Positions 54,801 to 63,518 of a stretch of DNA of 64,000 nucleotides are shown here, piece after piece. The first letter of the stretch is position 1. Every line of letters begins with the position of its first letter. Location: the NCBI GenBank assembly GCA_958295945.1, contig OY282386.1, positions 2,728,001 through 2,792,000 on the forward strand. Reading direction: 5' to 3'. The translations under genes were made by a program, and so were the position numbers. Under the pieces are notes generated by a model. It saw only the letters and a list, made by a program, of their open reading frames with translations. It was not told the origin of the DNA and ran no database searches. The DNA is from Candidatus Poribacteria bacterium (GTDB lineage: Bacteria > Poribacteria > WGA-4E > WGA-3G).

Positions 54801-55225
54801 CGGACATAACTGATAGACCGGAAACGTTGCTTTTTGACTGGGAAGATTTTGAGATTGCAGGTGGATTAGATAAACTTGAGGAGACGATTCGGATACGCGA
54901 ACGTTTTGAAGCAGAACGTGAAAATCTCAATGCAGACACCCCGCGAAAAGAGGTGGAACGCGTTTTAGGATGTTCTACAAGGCAAGCGAATCGTGTGTTG
55001 AATAAACTGCGTGGCGGCAACATCCCACGGGTCAGTTTCAGAGAACAGATTCTGTTTTTGTTATCTTCTGGACCCGAGAAAACAACAGCATCGTTGGTTG
55101 CTGCAATTGACAGCAGTCCTCAAGCGATAGGCAATGAGTTGAAACGTCTTTTGGATGCGGGGGAAATTGTTCGCGTGCGGCGCGGGGTTTATACCCTTCC
55201 ACCAGATAATCACCAGGCCCGGTAG
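51809..55225 (+). CDS. Large protein with degenerate helicase features, four-cysteine cluster and C-terminal winged helices
   Basis: 1138 aa, no family recognised with confidence. Cys482, Cys503, Cys506 and Cys512 form C-x20-C-x2-C-x5-C (ICPSCPVYTACQERGY), like the Fe-S or zinc cluster of XPD/DinG helicases. ICIIDEHRSK at 560-569 resembles a DEAH box after the cluster, the order seen in XPD/DinG. LIVGRVGMNRCSGKTVVLLN near 975 resembles motif VI. A Walker A loop is not visible. The last 90 residues form two winged-helix units (CSTRQANRVLNKLRGG; SSPQAIGNELKRLLDAGEIV). The N-terminal 300 residues (LLTLTKSGGLRFSC) could be primase- or nuclease-like, very tentative. It stands alone, without an evident operon partner; a nucleic-acid role is inferred. 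Confidence 0.6.
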   Translation: MNMLEDIIRLCHERHGERESLRQRKTVVTPALFKRPPFHIKVHCSRANALTLDALESADISFMPIGHASENDQVPLDCGGERFLKRQRGRSWRMRQWNDSWGIQIYTGIPSGRDGAHWHDIEFKYDAICSAPDAVSSCLETLLNAHANPLLTLTKSGGLRFSCRVQEYLHSNTDEDRFFIFKDQPTEDAPNRRVVYLEVLGEEGYSQWDLRYEILLGNLLEPPVISKEVLFVSIHQLREAFDEIELRQAEISETEDVVLPSFGSTHLDLAKAAFLKRGYSYLRVDDGCHHWKLHDENGTVKYVSLWEDQGIVWVRATTLHTDIPTRAVAITDIWDDTGISPPNLVSKKVLLIRKGDLSPLTIKRPTPKLYKQQTVSKHYKSIQEQTSVLKEVLTRDTRILALITTEDGIFRNTEAETHLLNNRATFLNIASRVYADAAAERYATKNLSSVARWRSIFYRWDQVKDIPIEDRMANPFQHGNVCEDTERIMAFMNKGGNPRESICPSCPVYTACQERGYLSQPQAMKSANAQISPVSKLFFEPRHAHLIQHILENVDEERICIIDEHRSKIADLFFECVLTKEVLEQWIATWKGYALGNFAVAIMNALETQVVPSRNPIRQVRSAVEAFKQYADQIIEQMCYINVQGRVVAHKTVDPDTGSELSRLAIAIKNIDGQNASTAYIPLDADAKDRLHAIGLPTISPQDYTTNEDISIPMQMTEAVRIGVLDVRTIESIALFPTVCSDPEWTYWHQLTRFFEHYPRDADAPMRWNDRFLKFWLPPRLHPGIKRLLIISPFLTEGQLRRAFPSEDMDVIRVEPTTWLPDNRVFQIRSSSRTLNEIINNNSHTNRVELSKIGERYIRGIRAEIERDLSIRHAIFANYQTVDKLLDMTEMPNVHFIRSFKSLFYNDIDIDSVQVFWIVGTPKWRQGAIWQQAQMLFGNDVKPLEYGEDMWVDDSEDERIQEVYHQNISGLLTLIVGRVGMNRCSGKTVVLLNSFDLPDITDRPETLLFDWEDFEIAGGLDKLEETIRIRERFEAERENLNADTPRKEVERVLGCSTRQANRVLNKLRGGNIPRVSFREQILFLLSSGPEKTTASLVAAIDSSPQAIGNELKRLLDAGEIVRVRRGVYTLPPDNHQAR

Positions 55226-55290
55226 GTTCGGTTTCCTAACCGAACTGGATTCACCCCCGTGTCGGTAGGTTCGGTTAGGAAACTGCACTT
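55221..55290 (+). repeat. Two GGTAGG hairpin repeats
   Basis: GGTAGGTTCGGTTTCCTAACC plus GAAC (hairpin stem TTCGGTT / AACCGAA, 3-nt loop, 55227-55244) and a second GGTAGGTTCGGTTAGGAAAC at 55265-55284. The first overlaps the stop codon of the helicase-like gene (TAG at 55223-55225). Confidence 0.75.
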
Positions 55291-55322
55291 ACAGGTTGGG
55301 AAACACTGGATAATATATAGAA

Positions 55323-57827
55323 TTACCTAATCACAGCCAAACGGTGGATACTTTCAACCTTCTTATCATCGTGAACAGCACGTATTTTGTAGAAATAAAC
55401 ACCATTTGCAAGCGGTCTACCATCAGCGTCTTGTGCGTTCCATGTGGTTTCGTTGTATCCCTCTTTCGCGGCAACATCTTTTAACGTTTGAATACGTCTT
55501 CCTGCAGAGGTATAAATCGTAATTTGCACCGCATCCGCATCAAGCGTCAAGATGTAAGTAAATGTGGTTTTACGTTTGAGAGGATTAGGATAGTTATGCA
55601 CATCGGAGATACGGAATTCGGTTTCCTCTGGTGTCCAAGTTTCGTCATGCTTTTGTAGCGAGCGATAGTCAAATCGGGAAAGCCAAGCTGCCTCGTCTAT
55701 TAATGTATTCGTCAGTTCGACCTCATTCGTCTGATGTGAATACCCGAAAAGTGGTCCAAATTCGTGAAATTCCTTCATCAACGGTTGCATTGCTTTTGAG
55801 AACTCAGTTGCACTTGTGAGTTTTGCATTGATAGCACTCCCTGTGTTTCTTTCATAACCGAGTGCGATTGCTTCCACCAGTTTTTCTCTGCTTTGAAAGA
55901 GCAACATCCATAGCTGCATCAGATGCACGGCATCGGTTAGGTCTTGTGATGCTTCGGGGTCTATCGGTTGAGCGAGTTCGCGTGCCTGCCACATTTCGTT
56001 TGCTGCGCGTAGTTGTGGTGGTAGAAGTGCTGTGAATCGGTTGACTGATGTTTGTGCTATCTTTAGTTCTGGTATTAACAAGGTGTTCTCAACTGCTTTG
56101 CTACCGATTAGGTTCCAAAACCGTGTTGCTAACCCGGCAGATCCAGTGCCGTAACTCCCACCGATGGATATGGAACTTGCATAATCGGAGAAATAACTGG
56201 CTAAGGTGAAACCGTTGATGCGTAACGCACTGACGATTAACTCAACCGCCTGTTTGTCTCTGTAATTTGCCATCAATTCATTACGTATTAATTGTAGGTG
56301 GTCTATTTTAATATCCCAATTTATGCGAGCACTCACGAGTCGGTCAAGGTAACCTAAACCTTCTGATGCCCCTTGGACAGTGAATCCGCTTAATCCGATT
56401 GCTTCAGGAGAGTTTGCAAGTTGACGGACACCTTGTACAAAGATATCGCTTTCAATCATCCAAAACGGCATCACCTCTTCAACGTCATGTGAGAGAACAA
56501 TAAATCGGTGTCCCATCTCTCCAAGAGCGTTCATCTGTGCAAAAGAGATATTTGGATCGACGACTGGTTCACCGTCTGCACCCCATTTTTGTGAGAAGAT
56601 AGTGCCTTTTGGCAATTGACGTGCATAAGTGCCATCTGGATCTTGCAGCCAACTTCTGTTATATCCCGATAGATAGAATTTGAAATCGGGTCTTACGTCT
56701 TGTGCAGCCTTGATAATAGTGAAGTAGACATCCCAGAGTTTTGCTTGTCCTTGCGGAGATCGGTCACCGCAATCGGGACAGTTGCATGCCCGCGTTTCAT
56801 GCCCCCAAGAACGTAGATGGAATCCAGCAAGTGCAGGATATGTTTTGACTATTTCCTGTGTTAATTGACGTGCAAGTGTGTGGAATTCAGGATTTGTCCA
56901 ACAGAAAGGTCTATAGGATACTTCGTTTCTTGATGCCCCATACAACACTTCTGGACCCAATAGGTCTGGTCGTGCTTTTATGAGTGCCTCAGTCGGTTCG
57001 CCTGTCAGATACATAAATAGATATGCGTCAATGCCGCGTTTATTTAGTGCGGAGAATCGGCTTTGCAGTATTTCAATTCTTTTCAAGCGTTGTGTGCGGG
57101 GTTCATCTTGGAAAGAAGAGAATGCAGGTGTGTCTACATATTTGAAAGCAGTTCCGAAACCATCTTCAATGCCTGTGCCTGTCCATATACCTTCACCCCC
57201 ACTCATATTGACGCGTTGCCTTGCAAGCCAATCGGGGTCGTCTATTTCAAGGACAGCACGGACCGGGTAAAATGGACGTGAAGTTTCGTCAAGTGAGGGT
57301 ATTCGTAACGTTGGTGTTCGTTCTACCGCAATATTGGGATGGACAGGATTGAGACCTGTCAATGCGGTAATGCATGCTTCGATGAAGCCGTAAGTCCCAT
57401 AGATTACACCGCGTGGTGTGTGTGCACTTATAATAATGATGATTTCAGAACCGAGATCAGCAGATTTTATCTGGTACCCTTCATTGCCAATATTTTCGGG
57501 TAAATCTAATCCAACCTCCGTTTGTAGTGAACGGATTGTAGGGTTGGAAGTAAACGTGCCTAATATGATAACTGTACGGGTTGTGGTCGATTGCTGGTTG
57601 GTAAGTAGTTGAAGTTTCGCACTTGTCCATTTCTCAATGAATGTCTGGATTTCTTCTGCGGCAAATTGTTCTTGGATTGACGCGTTTGCACCGATTTGAA
57701 TAGTCGCTCGAGGCACACCTGACACAACGATTGGAATATCTGCTGCATGTGCTTGCATCACTGAAATATAGAAACAGAAGACTGTTATCAGTATAGTAGA
57801 TTTTGAAATCACTTGAACACTCTGCAT
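55323..57827 (-). CDS. Secreted glycosidase-like protein with FlgD/T9SS-type C-terminal domain
   Basis: 834 aa. A signal peptide ends at AHAADIP. Residues about 33-150 form a GH20/GH67-type N-terminal beta-alpha domain (RATIQIGANASIQEQFAAEE, then GVIYGTYGFIEA). The central (beta/alpha)-barrel-like part includes AGFHLRSWGHETRACNCPDC, where a glycosidase catalytic acid could be, and a CxCxxC motif. The C-terminal about 85 residues (HNYPNPLKRKTTFTYILTLD, ITIYTSAGRRIQTL, NGVYFYKIRA) are a FlgD-like Ig domain of the kind used for secretion or surface attachment. The substrate is not known; an alpha-glucuronidase-like role is one possibility. Confidence 0.75.
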   Translation of the reverse strand: MQSVQVISKSTILITVFCFYISVMQAHAADIPIVVSGVPRATIQIGANASIQEQFAAEEIQTFIEKWTSAKLQLLTNQQSTTTRTVIILGTFTSNPTIRSLQTEVGLDLPENIGNEGYQIKSADLGSEIIIIISAHTPRGVIYGTYGFIEACITALTGLNPVHPNIAVERTPTLRIPSLDETSRPFYPVRAVLEIDDPDWLARQRVNMSGGEGIWTGTGIEDGFGTAFKYVDTPAFSSFQDEPRTQRLKRIEILQSRFSALNKRGIDAYLFMYLTGEPTEALIKARPDLLGPEVLYGASRNEVSYRPFCWTNPEFHTLARQLTQEIVKTYPALAGFHLRSWGHETRACNCPDCGDRSPQGQAKLWDVYFTIIKAAQDVRPDFKFYLSGYNRSWLQDPDGTYARQLPKGTIFSQKWGADGEPVVDPNISFAQMNALGEMGHRFIVLSHDVEEVMPFWMIESDIFVQGVRQLANSPEAIGLSGFTVQGASEGLGYLDRLVSARINWDIKIDHLQLIRNELMANYRDKQAVELIVSALRINGFTLASYFSDYASSISIGGSYGTGSAGLATRFWNLIGSKAVENTLLIPELKIAQTSVNRFTALLPPQLRAANEMWQARELAQPIDPEASQDLTDAVHLMQLWMLLFQSREKLVEAIALGYERNTGSAINAKLTSATEFSKAMQPLMKEFHEFGPLFGYSHQTNEVELTNTLIDEAAWLSRFDYRSLQKHDETWTPEETEFRISDVHNYPNPLKRKTTFTYILTLDADAVQITIYTSAGRRIQTLKDVAAKEGYNETTWNAQDADGRPLANGVYFYKIRAVHDDKKVESIHRLAVIR

Positions 57828-57830
57828 CAG

Positions 57831-57857
57831 CGAGGTTAGGAAACCTCTCGCCTACCG
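57831..57857 (-). repeat. GGTAGG hairpin repeat upstream of the glycosidase-like gene
   Basis: Read on the minus strand: GGTAGGCGAGAGGTTTCCTA plus ACCTCG, with the stem GAGAGGTT / AACCTC around TTCC. It has the same head as the 25701, 33466 and 55221 repeats but a different stem. Confidence 0.7.
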
Positions 57858-57935
57858 TGGGTCAAAAGTGTCAACTTATATTTATAATTCACTATATAAG
57901 TACTTTTGCATATCCAAGGTTGTCTGGTAGAATTA

Positions 57936-58706
57936 TCAGTGTGCATGGTCATGCTCTAAACCCGGAATGAAATAAAATGCACATAGCGTTATAATCAATC
58001 CAATAACGAATGCTATTTTGGTTGTCCTACTCATCTTTTCTTCTGAAGCCACACAACCACCCTTCATACCATCCATCACAACGTGCAATAATGTCCCCAC
58101 AGCGAATGCGAATAGATAATCAACGAACTCTTCAAAGACTCCATCCAGTAACTGTTTTCCCATAAATGCTCCGATAAATGGGGCGATTATAAACGGAGCA
58201 AGCCATATTGCTGTGTATCCAACTCCATAAACTCGGTGTAAGGCTGTTGTAATAACTGTAGCGACTGGCAATCGGTGAAGTAGAACTCCGAGTGCAAGTG
58301 CGATACCCAATGTTCCTTTTCCTGCGGCACTACTGAGATTGAATCCATCAGCGATTGAGTGGATGGATAAACCGATCAGTGTGATGTTGACTCCCCAGAT
58401 ATTTTGCTTGTGTGTATCTACATTCGTATTTATCTGTTTGCGTATCCGATGTGTAAGATACTCTAACAACCATATAAAAAGAAAACCACCACCTATCATA
58501 ATAATTTGAAATAAAGATGTTATAGAGTCTTCATCTAAGTAAGTTCGTAACCAACGGTACATCAATGTTAGCACAAAACCGAGGACAGCACCGGCAGTAA
58601 AACCGAATATAATACGAAATTCGACTTGTTTGTCCTGAAAAATGATTGCAATTCCAGCACCGAACACCACTGTTACCAATGCAATCACTAAATATAATAT
58701 TAGCAT
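57936..58706 (-). CDS. ZIP-family divalent metal transporter
   Basis: 256 aa, about eight TM helices. TM4 carries LIGLSIHSIADGFNLSSAAG and TM5 LGIALALGVLLHRLPVA, the two conserved metal-site helices of ZIP transporters (His, Asp and a second His). A charged cytoplasmic loop (about 88-105, IRKQINTNVDTHKQN) precedes TM4. The C-terminus ends in a small His-rich tail (HDHAH). It should import Zn2+ or similar ions. The gene diverges from the TonB receptor gene, sharing a 198-nt intergenic region. Confidence 0.87.
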   Translation of the reverse strand: MLILYLVIALVTVVFGAGIAIIFQDKQVEFRIIFGFTAGAVLGFVLTLMYRWLRTYLDEDSITSLFQIIMIGGGFLFIWLLEYLTHRIRKQINTNVDTHKQNIWGVNITLIGLSIHSIADGFNLSSAAGKGTLGIALALGVLLHRLPVATVITTALHRVYGVGYTAIWLAPFIIAPFIGAFMGKQLLDGVFEEFVDYLFAFAVGTLLHVVMDGMKGGCVASEEKMSRTTKIAFVIGLIITLCAFYFIPGLEHDHAH

Positions 58707-58731
58707 AAAATTACTATAACAATAATTTCTT

Positions 58732-58760
58732 TTGAATTCAAGTGAATATTGTATTATAAT
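58732..58760 (+). promoter_or_regulatory. Sigma-70-type promoter candidate for the TonB-dependent receptor
   Basis: TTGAAT at 58732-58737, a 17-nt spacer and a consensus TATAAT at 58755-58760, about 145 nt before the receptor start. It lies in the divergent region with the ZIP gene, but no operator-like dyad was recognised. Confidence 0.6.
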
Positions 58761-58904
58761 ATATTAATGTAGACATTATCGTGTCCTTTGCATATTGGTC
58801 TTTCGTAAAACCTTTCTTATCAATATTGAGTCTTAACCTGAAGTATTATCCATTTTTCAACAGATAAGTACTTCAAAACAAGAACACTTAAGGAGTTTAA
58901 ATTT

Positions 58905-61673
58905 ATGTATATGACAATGATTAGTAAGCATATTCTGTTTGGAATACTTTTAGTATTAGCAGTCGGTATGGTTTCTATGCCTATCTCTGTAGCACAAGAA
59001 GAAGAAAGTTCAGATGAAGCTGAAACAACTGAGACTACCGCAGAAGCAGATGTAGCTGAACTTAAAAGTGTAGTGGTCGTAGGTACTCGGGCAAGACCGC
59101 GTTCTGTCTTGGATTCAGCAGTCCCGATTGATGTTGTGTCAAACAAATCATTTGAAAAGCAAGGCGGCGCAGATCTACCGGATTTGCTAAGAACTTTGGT
59201 GCCATCTTACAACATCAATACACAACCGATTAGTGATGCGTCAACGGTCGTGCGTCCGGCGAATTTACGGGGGCTTGCCCCAGATCATACGCTGGTACTG
59301 GTCAATAACAAGCGGCGACACCGCGCCTCAGTGATTCACTGGCTTGGAAACGGTTTATCTGATGGTTCACAGGGGCCTGATCTGTCGGCTATTCCAGCAA
59401 TCGCGCTGAGACAGGTTGAGGTGTTACGAGATGGAGCATCCGCACAATACGGTTCTGATGCCATTGCTGGGGTGATGAATTTTCAATTGAAAGACAACTA
59501 CGAAGGCGGTTCGTTTGAATTTAAACCCGGTATCTACCAGTACGGCGACGGTCGGCAATTTGCGCTCGCTGGCAACATCGGTTTAGGGAGTCCAGATGCA
59601 TGGACGAATCTCAGTTTTGAATACGGGGGCGCAGATCCGACTGTCCGGTCTGTCCAACGTAATGATGCCATAAACTTGATTAACGCAGGCAATTTCAGTG
59701 TGAAAGACCCCGCGCAAATTTGGGGACAGCCGATTATAGAGGGTGACACCAAATTGTTTGCGAACTACGGTGCTACCCTCACAGATACCATCGATTTCTA
59801 TGGGCATGCCAACTACGCCCGCAAGCGGGTTGAAGGTGGATTCTATTTCCGAAATCCAAACACTCGCAATGGCGTGTTTAGCAAAGCCGATAGTGATATA
59901 TTGCTCGTTGGGGATTTGCGAGGTTTGACAGCCGAGATGGAGGCTTGGGAAACCCGAAAGGCGGAGTGGGAAGCCGAAAATGCGGCAGCAGTGGAGGCCG
60001 GAGAGACGTTTCCCGAACTGTCACCTCACGATGCTGACGATATCCCGATAACCGACAACGTTCCTGATCCCGAACGGTTGCAAGCCGTTAAGAATGACCC
60101 GAATCTATTCACATTCCAAGAGATGTTTCCAGGCGGATTCACACCCAGATTTGGCGCGTTCGCTTGGGATAGTTCCGTCGTCGTTGGCGTTAAGGGCACT
60201 GCTCTGGAAGAAACATTAGGCAATCCACTCACTTGGGATGTTAGTGGTTCTTTTGGACGGCACCATTCCGATTTCTTTATCTTCAATACCGTCAATGCTT
60301 CCCTCGGCCCAGATACACCGACACATTTTGATCCGGGCGATTATATCCAGACAGATTACAACCTCAACTTTGATGTAACTTATCCGTTGAGCGACATGGT
60401 ATTCCTCGCTTCTGGTTTGGAATATCGGGACGAAGGATTTGAAATCATAGAGGGCGAACGCGAGTCGCATCAGATCGGGCCCCTCGCAGCGCAAGGTTTC
60501 ACTGCTGCCTCCAACGGATTTTCGGGGTTCAGCCCAGTTGCGGCAGGCAAGTGGCACCGTTACAACGTTGCCGCCTATCTGGAAACTGAAATCAGACCGA
60601 TTGATCCGCTGCTGATCGCGCTGGCTGTGCGCGGTGAACAATTTGAGATTTTCGGTGGCACACTGAACTACAAAGCCGCTGCAAACTACAAGGTTACGGA
60701 AACGATGCGGTTGCGGGGAAGTTATAGTACTGGGTTCCGCGCACCGACACCCGGGCAGCAAAATACGTTCAACATTACCACTGAATACGATTTTGAGAAG
60801 GGTGATCTCGTTAATAAAGGAACAATTCCTTCCACCAACCCTGCTGTCGGTGTTGTGACAGGTAAGGAAGATAACTCGCTTGATCCGGAAACATCAAATA
60901 ACTTCACAGGTGGATTTACCGTCGATATTTTAGGCGTAAATTTCACGATGGACTTTTTTGATATTCGGCTGAAAAACCGGTTATCGGTGTCACAACACTT
61001 TAAATTGACTGACGAGCAGAAGGCGCAGCTCATCGCCGAAGGTGTAACCAGTGCAGCGAATCTGGAAACATTCCAGTTCTTTACCAATGACTTCAATAGC
61101 ACAACCAATGGTATTGACTTTGTCGTTGCAGCACCAATACCCAACGGAAACCTCATCGCCGTGTATAACTTCACGTCAACTAAAGTTACCCATATCGTAG
61201 CCGATGGAGAACTCACCGAATTACCTTCTGATTTCGATCCTGCTGTAAAATTAACTCCTGAACTTAAAGCTTTCTTCGATTCTGCCACACTGAACGCTGA
61301 TCGAATCCGGGAACTGCAAGAGAATTTACCTAAACACCGCGGAAGCCTGACTGTCGGTCAATCCATAACGGATGCGTGGGGAGTGCTCGGGCGCGCCAGT
61401 TATTTCAGCGGTTGGTTCGATTCTGAAGATTACTTACAGAATCCAGATGTGGAAGGAACTGGAAAATACACGGGAAGGGTAATTATCGACTTAGAAACCA
61501 CTTACACCGTGGAGTCCGGATTGTCTCTCACTCTCGGTGGAAGAAATATTCTTAATACCTATCCCGACGAAAATCCAAATGCTGCTGATTCTGTTGGTAA
61601 CAAATACGGACAATTCAGTCCGTTTGGGTTTGATGGCGCATACTGGTATGCTAAAGTTGGTTATAGTTTCTAA
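58905..61673 (+). CDS. TonB-dependent outer-membrane receptor
   Basis: 922 aa. A signal peptide ends at SVAQEEE, followed by an acidic Glu/Thr stretch. The TonB-box-like VVVVGTRARPRSVL precedes the plug domain (PIDVVSNKSFEKQGGADLPD, ALRQVEVLRDGASAQYGSDA, IAGVMNFQLKD). The barrel ends with YWYAKVGYSF, a C-terminal aromatic as needed for outer-membrane assembly. AAGGAG lies 9 nt before ATG 58905. The receptor indicates a diderm cell. The substrate is not readable from sequence; adjacency to a ZIP transporter allows a metal complex as cargo (inference). Confidence 0.93.
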   Translation: MYMTMISKHILFGILLVLAVGMVSMPISVAQEEESSDEAETTETTAEADVAELKSVVVVGTRARPRSVLDSAVPIDVVSNKSFEKQGGADLPDLLRTLVPSYNINTQPISDASTVVRPANLRGLAPDHTLVLVNNKRRHRASVIHWLGNGLSDGSQGPDLSAIPAIALRQVEVLRDGASAQYGSDAIAGVMNFQLKDNYEGGSFEFKPGIYQYGDGRQFALAGNIGLGSPDAWTNLSFEYGGADPTVRSVQRNDAINLINAGNFSVKDPAQIWGQPIIEGDTKLFANYGATLTDTIDFYGHANYARKRVEGGFYFRNPNTRNGVFSKADSDILLVGDLRGLTAEMEAWETRKAEWEAENAAAVEAGETFPELSPHDADDIPITDNVPDPERLQAVKNDPNLFTFQEMFPGGFTPRFGAFAWDSSVVVGVKGTALEETLGNPLTWDVSGSFGRHHSDFFIFNTVNASLGPDTPTHFDPGDYIQTDYNLNFDVTYPLSDMVFLASGLEYRDEGFEIIEGERESHQIGPLAAQGFTAASNGFSGFSPVAAGKWHRYNVAAYLETEIRPIDPLLIALAVRGEQFEIFGGTLNYKAAANYKVTETMRLRGSYSTGFRAPTPGQQNTFNITTEYDFEKGDLVNKGTIPSTNPAVGVVTGKEDNSLDPETSNNFTGGFTVDILGVNFTMDFFDIRLKNRLSVSQHFKLTDEQKAQLIAEGVTSAANLETFQFFTNDFNSTTNGIDFVVAAPIPNGNLIAVYNFTSTKVTHIVADGELTELPSDFDPAVKLTPELKAFFDSATLNADRIRELQENLPKHRGSLTVGQSITDAWGVLGRASYFSGWFDSEDYLQNPDVEGTGKYTGRVIIDLETTYTVESGLSLTLGGRNILNTYPDENPNAADSVGNKYGQFSPFGFDGAYWYAKVGYSF

Positions 61674-61688
61674 CAGACTTTAACTTCA

Positions 61689-61721
61689 TGTTAGGGAGTA
61701 TCTTAAAACTGCTCCCTAACA
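61689..61721 (+). terminator. Stem-loop after the TonB receptor gene
   Basis: TGTTAGGGAG (61689-61698) and CTCCCTAACA (61712-61721) form a perfect 10-bp stem with a 13-nt loop, 16 nt after the receptor stop. A strong T run is missing, so termination efficiency is uncertain. Confidence 0.65.
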
Positions 61722-61809
61722 CAAAACTATTACATATAGAAATCGTTATTCTAACTGTAATGTGAGGTCTTTGGACCTCGCATTCTTTTGAAAGGGGAGG
61801 TTATTTGCT

Positions 61810-62646
61810 ATGAACAATCAAAGCAGAGATGCAGAGTATACAATGGGTAGGAGTGAATCAGAAACGGATCGATTGATTGAGCAATCTCAACTCTACGATA
61901 ATGTTACCCGCCGATTTCTCCTCAGAAGTGGAATATCAAATGGTATGAAAGTACTTGATGTCGGTAGTGGTGCCGGCGATGTTGCACTCACACTTGCTGA
62001 GTTTGTTGGCTCTGATGGTACTGTGGTTGGTGTGGATGTCAACGCGGAAATACTTGAAACAGCAAAAGCACGTGCAGACGCAGCAGGTTACACAAACATT
62101 GAATTCATTGCGGGAGATACACGAACTCTTGAACTTCCGAGCGATTTTGATGCCGTAGTCGGTAGACTCGTCTTGATGTATATGGCAGACCCTGGAGATG
62201 CCCTCAAACATTTAGCAATCCATTTACGACCCGGTGGAATTGCGGCATTTCAGGAAGTAGATTTTTCACCATATAGTGTTGCTGTCCATCCGGATACACC
62301 TTTGATAAACGATTTAATAAAATGGGGACGTACAGCCTTTGAACGTTCAGGTGCACATGTTGAAATGGGGATGGAACTTTATAAAGCCTTTGTTGATGCT
62401 GGTTTGCCAGAACCCTCTTTGCATTTTGAAGCACCCATGGGTGGTCCCGAAGATTGGCCTGGTTTTGAATACCTTGCGAACAGTTTCCGGAGTATTTTGC
62501 CATTAATTGAGGCTTACGAGATCGCTACTGCTGAAGAGGTAGATGTAGACACTTTAGCCTCCCGAATACAAGCAGAGGTCGCTGCATCAAAACGTCCCAT
62601 CATGTTACCGCCGCATATCACAGCACATGCAACCCTACCAAGTTAA
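61810..62646 (+). CDS. Class I SAM-dependent methyltransferase, copy 1
   Basis: 278 aa. MKVLDVGSGAGDVALTLAEF is motif I (SAM binding), VVGVDVNAEILETAKARADA motif II, and FIAGDTRTLELPSDFDAVVG motif III/IV. RPGGIAAFQEVDFSP follows. The methyl acceptor is unknown; the N-terminal stretch AEYTMGRSESETDRLIEQSQ is typical of small-molecule methyltransferases of this type. The next gene is a close paralogue 11 nt downstream. GGGGAGG lies before the ATG. Confidence 0.9.
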   Translation: MNNQSRDAEYTMGRSESETDRLIEQSQLYDNVTRRFLLRSGISNGMKVLDVGSGAGDVALTLAEFVGSDGTVVGVDVNAEILETAKARADAAGYTNIEFIAGDTRTLELPSDFDAVVGRLVLMYMADPGDALKHLAIHLRPGGIAAFQEVDFSPYSVAVHPDTPLINDLIKWGRTAFERSGAHVEMGMELYKAFVDAGLPEPSLHFEAPMGGPEDWPGFEYLANSFRSILPLIEAYEIATAEEVDVDTLASRIQAEVAASKRPIMLPPHITAHATLPS

Positions 62647-62657
62647 TACATTCAAGC

Positions 62658-63518
62658 ATGATGAGAAATAGTTCAGATAATATGCGTCCCTTAAATAGCG
62701 ATACAAACTATGCTTTGGGACGCACCTCTCACGAAACGACTCGGCTCATTGAGCAGTCAAAGATTTATGGTAAAGCAACGCTTCGTCTTTGTGAGCGCGC
62801 TGGAATTTCGACAGGGATGCGCGTGCTTGATATCGGAAGCGGTGCTGGAGATGTTGCGCTCACAGTCGCAGAACTGGTCGGTAAATCGGGGCAAGTTGTG
62901 GGAGTAGATGTCAATCCTGCAATACTTGAAACGGCGCGTCAAAGAGCTGCTGATACAGGCAAATCAAATGTAGAATTCATCGCAGGTGATGCACGAACGA
63001 TCAATTTTGATGAGAAATTTGACGCGCTTGTTGGTCGGTTTGTATTGATGTATATGTCTGATCCAGTAGCAGCGTTGACGAAACTTATTCCCCATCTAAA
63101 ACCGGGTGGAATCGTCGCGTTTCAGGAACCAGAATATACACTCTATCCCGCGTATCAGCATCCAGATACACCCCTTATGAATCAACTTTATCAGTGGATT
63201 ATAGAAGTATTTGAACATTCAGGAGCACATCTTGACCAAGGCATGGGTATGTATCGGACATTTATAGACGCGGGACTGCCGGCACCGCAGATGCATCTTC
63301 AGTCTCCGATAGGGGCGGAAGAAAAATGGCGTGGATACCGATATATGGCAACTATCTTTCAAAGTCTGCTGCCACTCATTGAGAAATATGAGATTGCCAC
63401 ACCGGAAGAGGTAGGTGTAGAAACATTATCGGAAAGGCTTCGTGCAGAGGTGCTATTATCAAAGAAACCGTTTTTCCTACCACTTCATGTGACCGCTCAT
63501 GCATGTTTGACAGATTAA
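62658..63518 (+). CDS. Class I SAM-dependent methyltransferase, copy 2
   Basis: 286 aa (ATG 62658 or the adjacent one at 62661). The same architecture as the preceding gene: NYALGRTSHETTRLIEQSKI, MRVLDIGSGAGDVALTVAEL, VVGVDVNPAILETARQRAAD, FIAGDARTINFDEKFDALVG, KPGGIVAFQEPEY. The pair arose by tandem duplication and has diverged clearly at protein level, so both are probably maintained for different acceptors. The end overlaps the next, convergent gene by 4 nt. Confidence 0.9.
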   Translation: MMRNSSDNMRPLNSDTNYALGRTSHETTRLIEQSKIYGKATLRLCERAGISTGMRVLDIGSGAGDVALTVAELVGKSGQVVGVDVNPAILETARQRAADTGKSNVEFIAGDARTINFDEKFDALVGRFVLMYMSDPVAALTKLIPHLKPGGIVAFQEPEYTLYPAYQHPDTPLMNQLYQWIIEVFEHSGAHLDQGMGMYRTFIDAGLPAPQMHLQSPIGAEEKWRGYRYMATIFQSLLPLIEKYEIATPEEVGVETLSERLRAEVLLSKKPFFLPLHVTAHACLTD

